Positions 5,572 to 13,978 of a DNA stretch of 22,679 bases are shown here, one piece after another. The notes under the pieces are model-generated. The model ran no database searches. It had not been told where the DNA came from and worked only from the letters and a program-made list of their open reading frames with translations. Within the stretch, counting starts at the first letter, position 1. Every line of letters begins with the position of its first letter. The stretch lies in assembly GCA_964458935.1 (NCBI GenBank), contig CAYWKS010000041.1:1-22679 (forward strand), read 5' to 3'. Position numbers and translations under genes: made by a program. The DNA comes from CAYWKS01 sp964458935. Its GTDB lineage: Bacteria; Planctomycetota; Phycisphaerae; Phycisphaerales; Zrk34.

Positions 5572-8500
5572 TCAGTCCTTGGGTGGTTCATCGGTGGGCC
5601 CTTCGGGTGGGATGCGGCGCATCTTGTCCGACAGTCGCTGGACCGCGAAGTAGAGTGTGGGCACGATGACCACGCCGACGACGGTTGAAACGAGCATGCC
5701 GCCGAACACCGTCGAGCCGAGCACGACGCGGCTGTGGGCGCCGGCTCCGGTGGCCAGCAGCAGCGGGACAGTGCCGAGGATAAACGAGAAGGCGGTCATG
5801 AGCACCGCTCGGAATCGCAGGTTGACCGCGTTGACCGCCGCGTCGCGCGCGGTTTTTCCGGACTCGCGTTCGACCTTGGCGAACTCGACGATCAGGATCG
5901 CCGTCTTGGTCGACAGGCCGATCAGCAGCACCACGCCGATCTGCGTGTACACGTTGTTGTCGAAGCCCAGCAACAGGATCGCCCCGACCGCGCCCAGCAG
6001 CGCGCCGGGGACGGAGAAACAGACGCTGATCGGTAGGGTCCAACTCTCGTACTGCGCCGCCAGCAGCAGGTACACCAGCAGGATCGAGAACAGGAAGATG
6101 ATCGAAGTCGAGCCGGTCGCCTTGTCTTCCTGGTACGACAGGTCGGTCCACTCAAAGCCCATCGTGCTGGGCAGTTTCTTGTCGGCCATGTCGCTGGCAA
6201 CCGCCATCGCGTCACCTGAGCTGATGCCCGGCGGCGTGACGCCGTTGATCTTCGCCGATGGATAGATGTTGTAGTGCGTGACGACCTGCGGGCCGAATAC
6301 TTCGCTGACCTTTACCAGCGCCGAGAGTGGGACCATCTCGCCATCGCGGTTGCGAACCTCCAGCGCGCCGATGTCCTCGGGCTTGGTTCGGAACTGCGCG
6401 TCAGCCTGCAGACGCACCTGGTAGATGCGGCCGAACTTCACGAAGTCGTTGGCATACGACCCACCCAGCGCGGCGCTGAGTGTGTTGAACACATCCGACA
6501 GCGGCACGTCGTACTGGCGGACCTGCTCGCGGTCGATGTCGATCTGGTACTGCGGATCATTGGCGCGGAAGCCGGAGAACATCCGGGCAATCTGCTGCTG
6601 CGACGCGCCATCGATGACGAACTCGTCAGCCACTTGCTGAAGGGTATGAAGGCCCACGCCGCCGCGGTCCTGTAACTGCATCGCGAAGCCGCCGGCCATG
6701 CCCACGCCCGGCAGCGACGGCGGCACGAACGTCATGACCAGGCCCTCTTGAACCTGCATTCCTTCCATCATCAGCCCTTGCACGATGGTGCGCAGGCCCA
6801 TTGAAGGATCGGTTCGCTCATCCCACGGGAGCAGGGTGACGAACACCGACCCGCGGTTAGACGAGGCCGTGCCGTCGATGAACGAGATGCCGGTGATGCC
6901 CAGCGCGTTTTCAACGCCCGGGGTCTTCTCCGCCACACGACACATATGGTGGACGACTGCTTCGGTTCGTTCCTGCGACGCGCCGTCGGGGAGCTGGACG
7001 TTGACAATGCAGTAGCCCTCATCCTCCTGCGGGACGAAACCGGTCGGCAGCGCGGTGTAGCTCTTGCCGGCAACAAACACCAGCCCGACGAACAGCAGCA
7101 GCACGACCACCGCGACGCGAATCATGCGGCTGACCACCGCGGTAACGCCCGTGGTCGAGGCCTGAAGCGTGCCGTTGAATGCACGCCAGATCCAAGCTTC
7201 CTTGCCCTGCCGTTTCTTGAGCAGGATCCCGCAGAGCGCCGGGCTCAACGTCAACGCGCAGATCGAACTGAACACGGTGGCGATCGAGATCGTCACCGCG
7301 AACTGGCTGAACAGCTGGCCAACGATGCCGGGCATGAACAACGTCGGCACAAACACCGCCAGCAACACCAACGTCGTGGCGACGACCGGGCCCGACACTT
7401 CTTCCATCGTCTGCACGGCCGCGTCCTTGGCAGCCATGCCTTTCTCCTCGATCAACCGCGTGCAGTTCTCCACCACGACGATCGCGTCATCCACGACGAT
7501 ACCGATCACCAGCACCAGCCCGAACAGCGACTGCGTGTTGAGCGAATATCCCAGCGCCGCAAGCACGGAGAACGTGCCGATCAGCGAAACGGGGATCGTG
7601 ATCGTCGGCACCAGCGTGGCACGCGCGTTCTGAAGGAAGATGTAAACTGTAAACACCACCAGCACCAGCGTGATGAACAGTGTGACGATCACTTCCTGGA
7701 CCGATGCGCGGATCACACGCGTGTTGTCATAGTTGATCACGTGGTCGATTGCGTTGCCGTAGGTCGCCCGTTGCGCGGCCATCAGTTCATCGATCTTCGC
7801 GACCACGTTGTCGGCAACTTCGATGGCGTTGGCACCGGGCAACTGGTACACCGCCAGCGAGGCGACCGGCGCGGCCGAGACCTTCCGCTCGGGATTGCTG
7901 AACGCCGCGCGGAAGTTATAGACCTGCGAGCCCAGTTCCACCCGGGCCACATCGCGCAGGTAGATCAGCGTCCCCTCGTCGCGCGAGGCGAGGATGATGT
8001 CCTCGAACTGACTGGCGTCGCTGAACCGCCCCGAAGCATTGACGACATACTCAAACGCCGTGCCGCTGGGCGCGGGCGGCGCGCCGATCTTCCCCGCGGC
8101 GACTTCGATGTTCTGTTCGCGGATGGCGTTGAGCACCTCGGTCGTGGTCAGGTCGCGCTGCTTGAGTGCGACCGGGTCGAGCCAGATGCGCATGCCGAAC
8201 TCGCCCGTGCCGTAGGTCAGCACATCGCCCACGCCCTTGACGCGCTTGATCTCGTCTTCAATGTTCTGCTTGACGAAGTTGTGGAGGAAGCTCGAGTCGA
8301 CCGATTCATCGGGCGAGTAGAAGGAGATCATCATCGTGATCTCAGGCGACTTCTTCTTGACCTTGATGCCTTGGCGGCGGGCCTCTTCGGGTAATCGTGA
8401 TTCGGCGACCGATACGCGGTTCTGCACCAGCACGTTGGCCATGTCCAGGTCCGTGCCCACCTCGAACGTGACCGTCAGGTCCATCGTGCCGTTGGCCGTC

Positions 8501-8748
8501 GAGATCGACGACATGTAGGCCATGTTCTCGACGCCGTTGACTTCCTGCTCGATCGGCGTGGCGACGGTTTCGCCCACCGTCACCGCGTTGGCGCCGGGAT
8601 AGGTCGCGCTGACGGTGATGGTCGGCGGGACGATGTCTGGGTACCGCGCGATCGGCAGCGTGACCAGGGACACGCCACCCATGATGACGATGACGATCGA
8701 AATCACGGACGCGAAGATCGGGTGGTAGATGAAGAACTTGCTGAACAT
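5572..8748 (-). CDS. RND efflux pump, HAE1 family (AcrB/MexB-like)
   Basis: At 1058 residues this is full length for the hydrophobe/amphiphile efflux family. It starts 'MFSKFFIYHPIFASVISIVI', the usual first transmembrane helix, followed by 'ARYPDIVPPTITVSATYPGA', a strongly conserved porter-domain opening. The proton-relay residues are in place: the adjacent Asp pair 420-421 in 'GIVVDDAIVVVEN' (helix 4) and Lys948 in 'GLSTKTAILIVEFAK' (helix 10). The two periplasmic porter/docking loops follow helices 1 and 7. It acts as an inner-membrane homotrimer, exchanging protons for amphipathic compounds, and needs the fusion protein and outer-membrane channel encoded upstream. The gene lies 26 bases after the fusion protein. 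Substrate cannot be read from sequence. No frameshift or missing motif was seen. Confidence 0.96.
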   Translation of the reverse strand: MFSKFFIYHPIFASVISIVIVIMGGVSLVTLPIARYPDIVPPTITVSATYPGANAVTVGETVATPIEQEVNGVENMAYMSSISTANGTMDLTVTFEVGTDLDMANVLVQNRVSVAESRLPEEARRQGIKVKKKSPEITMMISFYSPDESVDSSFLHNFVKQNIEDEIKRVKGVGDVLTYGTGEFGMRIWLDPVALKQRDLTTTEVLNAIREQNIEVAAGKIGAPPAPSGTAFEYVVNASGRFSDASQFEDIILASRDEGTLIYLRDVARVELGSQVYNFRAAFSNPERKVSAAPVASLAVYQLPGANAIEVADNVVAKIDELMAAQRATYGNAIDHVINYDNTRVIRASVQEVIVTLFITLVLVVFTVYIFLQNARATLVPTITIPVSLIGTFSVLAALGYSLNTQSLFGLVLVIGIVVDDAIVVVENCTRLIEEKGMAAKDAAVQTMEEVSGPVVATTLVLLAVFVPTLFMPGIVGQLFSQFAVTISIATVFSSICALTLSPALCGILLKKRQGKEAWIWRAFNGTLQASTTGVTAVVSRMIRVAVVVLLLFVGLVFVAGKSYTALPTGFVPQEDEGYCIVNVQLPDGASQERTEAVVHHMCRVAEKTPGVENALGITGISFIDGTASSNRGSVFVTLLPWDERTDPSMGLRTIVQGLMMEGMQVQEGLVMTFVPPSLPGVGMAGGFAMQLQDRGGVGLHTLQQVADEFVIDGASQQQIARMFSGFRANDPQYQIDIDREQVRQYDVPLSDVFNTLSAALGGSYANDFVKFGRIYQVRLQADAQFRTKPEDIGALEVRNRDGEMVPLSALVKVSEVFGPQVVTHYNIYPSAKINGVTPPGISSGDAMAVASDMADKKLPSTMGFEWTDLSYQEDKATGSTSIIFLFSILLVYLLLAAQYESWTLPISVCFSVPGALLGAVGAILLLGFDNNVYTQIGVVLLIGLSTKTAILIVEFAKVERESGKTARDAAVNAVNLRFRAVLMTAFSFILGTVPLLLATGAGAHSRVVLGSTVFGGMLVSTVVGVVIVPTLYFAVQRLSDKMRRIPPEGPTDEPPKD

Positions 8749-8774
8749 GCCGCGGTGCCCGCCTACGCGTTGGG

Positions 8775-9989
8775 TTATGAAGATTGCTTGGCGCTGTCAT
8801 CCTGCTGCTTGGCCTGCTGCGGATTGACCACGATGCCCGGCCGGGCGCGCTGCAGGCCGTTGACAATGATGCTGTCGTCGGCGGCCAGGCCCTCAAGAAC
8901 CACGCGACGCCCTTCAAGCAGCGGGCCGAGCTTGAGATTGCGGCGTTCGACCTTGTTCCCTTCGCCCACGACGTAGGCGTACGTGCCGGCCAGGTCGCGC
9001 TGCAGACAGGTTTCCGGCACGAGGATCGAGTCCCCCAAGTCCTGCGGAATGCGAACACGCACGAACATGCCCGGTGACAGCACCCACTTGGGATTCGGGA
9101 ACGTCGCCCGCACCGGCAGCGTGCCCGTGGTCGCGTTCAGTTTGTTCTCGGCGTAATCGATTCGGCCAAGCTGGTCGTATTCCACGTCGTTGGTCAGACC
9201 GAGTTTGACCTTATCGAACTGCGGCGCGTGGCGGCCTTCCGGGTCGCCCTGGCGCAGGATGCGACCCTGCACGACCAACGCTTGGGGCGCGTTGAACCAG
9301 ACGTACACGGGATCGAGACTCACCACCGTGGTCAGCAGCGTCGCCTCGCCTGAGCCCACCAGGTTGCCCACGGTGATCGGCGAGTGATTGGCGCGGCCGG
9401 CGATGGGCGAGCGCACCGTCGTATAACTCAGATCGAGCTTGGCCTGCGCCAGCGCCGCTTCGGCTACGGTGACATCGGCGATCGCCGCGCGCCACTTCTT
9501 TTCCGCTTCAATGACTTCCAACGCACTGACCGCGTTAAGCTCGCCGGCCTTCTTCATGCGCTCGTATGTCGCGAACGTCAACTCACGCTGCGAAGTGGCG
9601 CGCTGCAAAGAGGCCGTGGCCGACAAGACCATCTGGTTGTATTCGTCCTGTTGGATCGTGAACAGCTTGTCCTTCGCTTTCACGACGTAGCTGGCGTCGA
9701 GTGCCGTGCCGTTGGCCGGGGCTGGGTTTTCGGGGTCAGGCCCGTAGTGGATGTCGGCGAGGAAACCCCTGACGCGCGCCCGCACCTCGGCGGTGTCCAC
9801 CGCATGCACCTTCGCCGGGAACTCGCGGTAGCTGACCACCGGTTCGACGGTCGGCTTGGCCACAGTCACCACCGGCGGCGGCGGCGGCTCGAAGGTGTTG
9901 GCCTCCCCGCATCCGGGTGCGGTCACCATCGCCAACGCCAACGTGAGGCTGCACGCGATGTTGGTTGCCCATCGATTCAAATCGCTCAT
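8775..9989 (-). CDS. RND periplasmic adaptor (membrane fusion) lipoprotein, AcrA/MexA-like
   Basis: ATG 9989 gives 404 residues and overlaps the preceding gene by four bases (ATGA), so translation is probably coupled; a longer upstream frame would run through the other gene and is rejected. A signal sequence ends in a likely lipidated Cys27 ('TAPGC', a relaxed lipobox). After a Pro-rich linker comes the first half of the lipoyl domain ('VEPVVSYREFPAKVHAVDTA'), an alpha-hairpin of heptad character (about 105-190), then 'LSYTTVRSPIAGRA', the conserved return strand, and the beta-barrel and membrane-proximal domains. It bridges the inner-membrane pump and the outer-membrane channel. An insert, 'ADIHYGPDPENPAPANGTAL', lengthens the lipoyl-domain loop compared with E. 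coli AcrA. Confidence 0.93.
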   Translation of the reverse strand: MSDLNRWATNIACSLTLALAMVTAPGCGEANTFEPPPPPVVTVAKPTVEPVVSYREFPAKVHAVDTAEVRARVRGFLADIHYGPDPENPAPANGTALDASYVVKAKDKLFTIQQDEYNQMVLSATASLQRATSQRELTFATYERMKKAGELNAVSALEVIEAEKKWRAAIADVTVAEAALAQAKLDLSYTTVRSPIAGRANHSPITVGNLVGSGEATLLTTVVSLDPVYVWFNAPQALVVQGRILRQGDPEGRHAPQFDKVKLGLTNDVEYDQLGRIDYAENKLNATTGTLPVRATFPNPKWVLSPGMFVRVRIPQDLGDSILVPETCLQRDLAGTYAYVVGEGNKVERRNLKLGPLLEGRRVVLEGLAADDSIIVNGLQRARPGIVVNPQQAKQQDDSAKQSS

Positions 9990-11461
9990 GGCTTTTCCTC
10001 GCCCGACTGATCTTCCGCTTGGTCTGACTTCTGCGTCGACGCGTCCCGATCGATCGCCCAGCCGCCGCCCATGGCCCGGTAGATGGCGACCAGGTTCCGA
10101 CTCACCTGTCCATCGCTGACCGCCAGCGCATCCTGCGCTTCCACGAGGGTGCGCTGCGAGTCGAGCACGTTCTGAAAATCCGTCAAGCCGTTGCGGTACA
10201 GCACGTCGACCAGTTCGACCGTCTTGGTGGCCGCGGCGGCCGAACGGCGCAGTGCTTCGCGACGCTTGATCTGCCGGTGGTAGGCGCTCAGCGCGTCTTC
10301 GGTTTCCTGCACGGCCACGAGGATCGTCTGCTCGTACTGGATCAGCGCCTGTTCGGTGCGTGCGTCTTCGACGTCGATCTGGCTGCGCACGCGGCTGCCA
10401 TCGAACACATTCCATCGCACGGTCGGGCCGAACGTCCACGCGAGATTGCCGCGGCGGAACACGCTCTGAAACGAGCCGGTCGTCGCCTCAAACGCAAACG
10501 AACCGGTCAGACTGAATCGCGGATACAGGTCGGCTTCGGCAACGCCGATGCGCGCCGTCTGTGACGCCAACGAGCGTTCGGCAGTGCGGATGTCCGGCCG
10601 CTGACGCAACAGGTCGGCGGGCATCAACACCACCGCGCCTTGCTTGGCCTGAGGCACAGGCGCGGGCGTGAGGCGCTTGCGCGTTTGCAGCGGGTATTCG
10701 CCCAGCAGCACAGCCAGTCGATGCAGCAGTTGGTCTTCCTGAGCCATGAGGTCGGGAAGGATCGCCTCGGTTCGCGCCAGGTTCTGCTTGGCCTGTTGCA
10801 GGTCCAACTCCGGCACCAGTTCCGCATCGAAGCGCGTTTGGACCAGCCTCAGCGTGTCGCGCTGCAGTTTCACGTTGGCCTGCGCCAGCCGCAGCCGTTC
10901 CTGCGTGGTACGCATGTCGATGTAGGTCTGCGCGACGCTGGCGTACAGCAGCACCAGCACATCGCGATACGCTTCGACGCTGGCTTCGACACGCGCGTCG
11001 GCCGATTCAACGCTCCGTCGGATGCGGCCCCAGACGTCCAACTCCCACGAGCTGTCCAGCCCGAGCGCGACCAGTCCATTCACGCGGCTCTGGCCCGGCG
11101 CGATGGCGGGCGCCAGATCCTCACTATTGCGATTGGTCACAACGCTGCCGGTTCCGTCGATGTCTGGCCAGTGATCGCCCGCCGCGACGCCACGCGTCGC
11201 GCTGGCTTCGGCGATGCTCGCCACCGCAAGACGCAGGTCCATGTTGTGTCGGCCGGCCTGGCGAATCAGGCCATTGAGCTGTTCGTCATCAAGGGTGAGC
11301 CACCACGTTTCGAGTGGCGCGTCGCCGGCCTGGAGATCGGCAGCAATCTCCTGATGCCATCGATCAGGCGTCGCGACGTCGGGACGCACATAGTCCGGCC
11401 CAACGGTGCAGCCCGTGAACGCAACGAGCAACCCCGCTGCGGCGAACGTAACGCTCTTCAT
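9986..11461 (-). CDS. Outer-membrane efflux channel lipoprotein, NodT/OprM family
   Basis: A 491-residue outer-membrane factor. The signal peptide ends in lipobox 'FTGC' (Cys18), followed by 'TVGPDYVRP', the classic start of mature NodT/OprM proteins. Two internally similar halves follow: 'LGLDSSWELDVWGRIRRSVE' in the first and 'LAWTFGPTVRWNVFDGSRVR' in the second, each leading into long coiled-coil helices, as expected for a TolC-like trimeric barrel with a periplasmic tunnel. 'LRQRPDIRTAERSLA' is another family signature. AGGG lies about nine bases before ATG 11461. It is the first gene of the operon, an order (channel, adaptor, pump) opposite to the usual adaptor-pump-channel. The C-terminal tail is long and charged. 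No regulator is adjacent apart from the broken AraC-like end at 11604. Confidence 0.94.
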   Translation of the reverse strand: MKSVTFAAAGLLVAFTGCTVGPDYVRPDVATPDRWHQEIAADLQAGDAPLETWWLTLDDEQLNGLIRQAGRHNMDLRLAVASIAEASATRGVAAGDHWPDIDGTGSVVTNRNSEDLAPAIAPGQSRVNGLVALGLDSSWELDVWGRIRRSVESADARVEASVEAYRDVLVLLYASVAQTYIDMRTTQERLRLAQANVKLQRDTLRLVQTRFDAELVPELDLQQAKQNLARTEAILPDLMAQEDQLLHRLAVLLGEYPLQTRKRLTPAPVPQAKQGAVVLMPADLLRQRPDIRTAERSLASQTARIGVAEADLYPRFSLTGSFAFEATTGSFQSVFRRGNLAWTFGPTVRWNVFDGSRVRSQIDVEDARTEQALIQYEQTILVAVQETEDALSAYHRQIKRREALRRSAAAATKTVELVDVLYRNGLTDFQNVLDSQRTLVEAQDALAVSDGQVSRNLVAIYRAMGGGWAIDRDASTQKSDQAEDQSGEEKP

Positions 11462-11603
11462 GACCGGCCCTCGCGATGCCGTGGACCACCCGATCCCGAT
11501 CTGAGTATTCTACAAGAAGGGGAACAGCAGCGTCATCGGCCCATCGCCTTCACGACACTACTTTGCAGCCACTCCCGTCGGTTTACCTGTTGCGAACGGC
11601 GCG

Positions 11604-11690
11604 TCAGTCGTTAGCTGATCCGCCGGCGGGGCGGTACTGGCGAGGCGTCGTGCCGTAGGTCTTAACCCCTTGTATCTTGCTTCTGATCTC
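11604..11690 (-). pseudogene. C-terminal end of an AraC-type regulator, cut by assembly damage
   Basis: Reading the minus strand into a stop at 11604-11606 gives 'KTYGTTPRQYRPAGGSAND'. 'G.TPRQYR' is the conserved end of the second helix-turn-helix in AraC/XylS regulators. Upstream of about 11690 the frame enters a G-rich low-quality stretch and Ns, so the rest of the gene is lost in this assembly; the residues just before 'KTYG' already fit the family poorly. It points toward the efflux operon 142 bases further on and could be its regulator, but only the tail is seen. Confidence 0.45.
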
Positions 11691-11835
11691 GGGCGGGGCG
11701 GGGGGGGCGGGGGCGTGGGCGGNNNNNNNNNNTGGTGTCCTCCTCCGCCCGCGGGGGGGGTTCGGCTCGGCGGTGTGCGCTCTCGTTTATCCCCCTTTTT
11801 TTTTTTTTTTTTTCCCCCCCCCCCCCCCCCCCCGA
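11691..11835. other. Assembly gap with flanking low-complexity artefact
   Basis: Ten Ns (11723-11732) are flanked by G-rich runs (11691-11722 and around 11751-11760) and, further on, by 18 consecutive Ts (11796-11813) then 20 Cs (11814-11833). Such homopolymers do not look like native sequence and are probably poor read ends. Translations across this stretch have no meaning, and the true distance between flanks is unknown. Confidence 0.9.
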
Positions 11836-11958
11836 AATCAGATCTCCTATCGGTCCGCCCTGAACTTCGACGTGGTTCCCAAGCCGGCATTGCTGCTGCT
11901 GGTTGGCCTTGGCGTTCTCGTGCTGTTGCGTCGCCGCCGGATCACCTCATTGCATTAG
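11836..11958 (+). pseudogene. 3' end of a PEP-CTERM protein gene, truncated at the assembly gap
   Basis: Immediately after the C-run, the frame to the TAG at 11956-11958 reads 'NFDVVPKPALLLLVGLGVLV' followed by 'LLRRRR'. This is a PEP-CTERM sorting tail with VPKP in place of VPEP, a hydrophobic helix and an arginine cluster, which directs exosortase processing at the inner membrane. Everything N-terminal is missing. The Glu-to-Lys change in the PEP motif may be real or a base error near poor sequence. Confidence 0.65.
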
Positions 11959-11995
11959 GGCCGCAAGCCTAGCCAGGGCCGAGCTTCCGTTCTGC

Positions 11996-12026
11996 GCGTT
12001 GGAATGGGCGCTGTCTAATGTGCGGG
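11996..12026 (+). repeat. Short imperfect repeat, copy B
   Basis: This copy matches the stretch at 4000 at 24 of 30 positions but lacks its hairpin. Bases 11959-12182 otherwise hold a G-rich untranscribed-looking leader and, at 12169-12173, the AGGAG site for the next gene; no other element is recognised. Confidence 0.35.
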
Positions 12027-12182
12027 GATTGATGGGGGTGGGTTGCGGTTGGCGGCGTGGGAGGCTTGCGGGGGTGGGGGTGTTGGGTGTGTTGTGAATG
12101 GGTTAGGGGGTGATTTTTCGGCTTTTCACTGGCCGGTGTAGCAATTGTGGTTCATAATTACTCTTTTCAGGAGATGCGAGAG

Positions 12183-13271
12183 ATGCTGATTCCCATGCGT
12201 GCGGTGTGTGCGGCTATGGCGGCGGCGTGGATGATCGCGGCGTTCGGCGGCGTGGCGGCGCGGGCGGAAGTGACGATCACCGACCCGGGGCAGGGGCCGG
12301 TGGCGATCGTGGATACCGCGGCGACCGGGGCAACGGAACTGAGCGGGCTGGGGTACGAGGGCCCGGCCGATTTCATCTCGGTCTCGGACAACAACGCCGA
12401 GCTGTACGACATTGAGATCAACGTCGACGCGGCGACGGGATTTGTGACGTCGAATTCGATCACGGGCTCGTCGGTGCTGGGCGGCGCGGGCTCTGACCTG
12501 GAGGGTGTGGCGGCGATCGCATCGCCGGGCGTGCCGGGCGCGTTCGGGGTGGTGAGCGAGGCGGGGCCGGGCATTCAGGTGTACGACCCGAGCAGCCTGG
12601 GGGCGCCGAGTTCGACGTTTGCGATCGCGGCGGCGTACGGTTCGGGCTACAGCGCGGCGACGGGCCTGGAGTCGCTGGGTTCCAACGACGCGGGCGATTT
12701 CATCGTCACGGCGAACGAATCGCCGCTGACCGGCGACGCGGCGTCCAACCGCGTGCGGATCCAGAGCTACGACGAGAGCGGCGTGCTGGGCAAGCAGGTG
12801 TCGTTTGAACTGACCTCGACGGCGGGGGATTTCCTGCTGACCGCGGCGAACGGCGTGTCGGACCTGGAGGTGCTGCCCAACGGTGACATCCTGGTGTTGG
12901 AACGGGCGCTGGGCGGCAACATCAGCGGCATCTTCACCCGCACGATCATCTCGGTGATCAAGGCGTCGGACTTCGCGGCGGCGGACGACACCTCGGCGAT
13001 CGGGGCGCTGGGTTCGGAGACGTCGGCGACGGCCACGCCGCTGTTCGAGATGCTCTTCGCGGACCAGAACTACGAGGGGATGGCGCTGGGCGAAGTGTTG
13101 GACGACGGGTCGCGGAGCCTGCTGCTGATCTCGGACGACGGGGTGCTGACGGCGGGTGTGGCGATGTTCACGCCGAACCAGACGCTGTACCCGCTGACGA
13201 TCACGCCCGAGCCGAGCGCGTTGAGCCTGCTGGGCCTGGGCGCGGTGGTCGTGCTTCGTCGTCGGCGTTGA
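12183..13271 (+). CDS. Secreted phytase-like esterase (PF13449 type) with PEP-CTERM tail
   Basis: I chose ATG 12183 (362 residues) because AGGAG ends nine bases upstream; GTG 12147 and ATG 12174 are badly placed for it. A signal peptide ends at 'AARA'. The body matches the layout of the 'esterase-like activity of phytase' beta-propeller family: 'LSGLGYEGPADFISVSDNNA', 'DLEGVAAI', 'GVVSEAGPGIQVYD', 'GLESL', 'DFIVTANESPL', 'VLPNGDILVLER', 'NYEGMALGEVL', 'RSLLLISDDG'. The recurring Glu/Asp-rich 'EG' and 'SE' motifs are those that bind metal and phosphate in related propellers. The C-terminus 'TPEPSALSLLGLGAVVV' plus arginines is a PEP-CTERM signal, so the product is exported and processed by an exosortase. 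Substrate specificity, and whether it cleaves phytate, cannot be read. It converges on the next gene with a 10-base gap. Confidence 0.85.
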   Translation: MLIPMRAVCAAMAAAWMIAAFGGVAARAEVTITDPGQGPVAIVDTAATGATELSGLGYEGPADFISVSDNNAELYDIEINVDAATGFVTSNSITGSSVLGGAGSDLEGVAAIASPGVPGAFGVVSEAGPGIQVYDPSSLGAPSSTFAIAAAYGSGYSAATGLESLGSNDAGDFIVTANESPLTGDAASNRVRIQSYDESGVLGKQVSFELTSTAGDFLLTAANGVSDLEVLPNGDILVLERALGGNISGIFTRTIISVIKASDFAAADDTSAIGALGSETSATATPLFEMLFADQNYEGMALGEVLDDGSRSLLLISDDGVLTAGVAMFTPNQTLYPLTITPEPSALSLLGLGAVVVLRRRR

Positions 13272-13281
13272 GCGGCGGGGA

Positions 13282-13896
13282 TCAGGCCTGGGACACGTGG
13301 AGGGGGTCTTCGACACCGGCGGCATCGAAGGCGCGGGCGCGGTTGAGGCAGCCGGGGCACTGGCCACACGGTTCGGGGGCGGCGCCGCGGCAGCTCCGCG
13401 CCAATCGCCAGGGCAGGTCCATCTGGGCGCCGAGTTCGACGACCTGTTTCATGCTCAGTTCCAGGAGTGGCGTCTCGACGGCGAGGCGGCGGCCGGCCTG
13501 GAGCTGGACGGCGTGTTCGAGCAGGACGAGCGTCTCGGCGATGGTGGCGAGCTTGTCGAAGGCCTCGCCGACGCAGACGGGCCAGATGAGCCGATCGAGT
13601 TGTCGGTCGACGGCCTTGGCGGAGGCGGCGGCGAGCCGCTGAAACGTGGCGAGCGGGGTCTGGGCGGAGGCGTGTTCGGCGGTGCGGCGGTGCAGGTGGG
13701 GCAGGTGCAACTCGATGGGCTGGTCGACGTTGAAGTACTCGCACTGCTGGTTGAAGCGGTCGCGGCGATGGGCGTCGTCGGGCCGGCCGTCGTGGATGTA
13801 GAGCATGAGCGGCGGCTGTCCGCGATGGGCGGTGGCGGCGGCGACGAGCGAGCGGAGTCCGCCGTCGTTGAGGACCAGGGCGTTGCCGACGATCAC
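13282..13896 (-). CDS. QueC-like (7-cyano-7-deazaguanine synthase family) protein with altered PP-loop
   Basis: GTG 13896 gives 204 residues, with GGAG eight bases upstream; an upstream extension of 76 residues has no family resemblance. The C-terminus carries the QueC zinc site, Cys169, Cys177, Cys180 and Cys183 in 'CRGAAPEPCGQCPGCLNRA', and ends with 'AGVEDPL' as QueC does. 'WPVCVGEAFDKLA' and 'ETPLLELSMKQVVELGAQMD' fit the middle of the family (compare 'TP...LTKAEI...G'). QueC makes preQ0 from CDG and ammonia using ATP, for queuosine or DNA deazapurines. The ATP-binding loop, however, reads NDGGLRS (10-16) instead of SGGxDS, so Ser and Asp are both replaced. Normal adenylation is therefore doubtful. 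No other queuosine genes are nearby. It may have a changed function. Confidence 0.75.
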   Translation of the reverse strand: MIVGNALVLNDGGLRSLVAAATAHRGQPPLMLYIHDGRPDDAHRRDRFNQQCEYFNVDQPIELHLPHLHRRTAEHASAQTPLATFQRLAAASAKAVDRQLDRLIWPVCVGEAFDKLATIAETLVLLEHAVQLQAGRRLAVETPLLELSMKQVVELGAQMDLPWRLARSCRGAAPEPCGQCPGCLNRARAFDAAGVEDPLHVSQA

Positions 13897-13978
13897 GGGG
13901 TGTTCTCCGGGTGGGGTGCTATGCGGATTATCGGTCGGGGAGGCGCGCCGGCTCCAGCGTCGGCGTATGATGCGGTGC

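Noticed and set aside
6946..8394. Long plus-strand open frame (482 codons) across the RND pump gene
   Set aside because: Antisense to a clear HAE1 pump. It is rich in His, Arg, Asp and Gln, as expected from a GC-rich shadow frame, with no family resemblance.
11796..11833. T18-C20 run as a terminator or triplex-forming element
   Set aside because: It adjoins Ns and other homopolymers, so a sequencing or assembly artefact is far more likely.
12126..13367. Minus-strand 413-codon frame opposite the phytase-like gene
   Set aside because: Arg/His-rich shadow translation of a GC-rich gene with signal peptide and PEP-CTERM tail.
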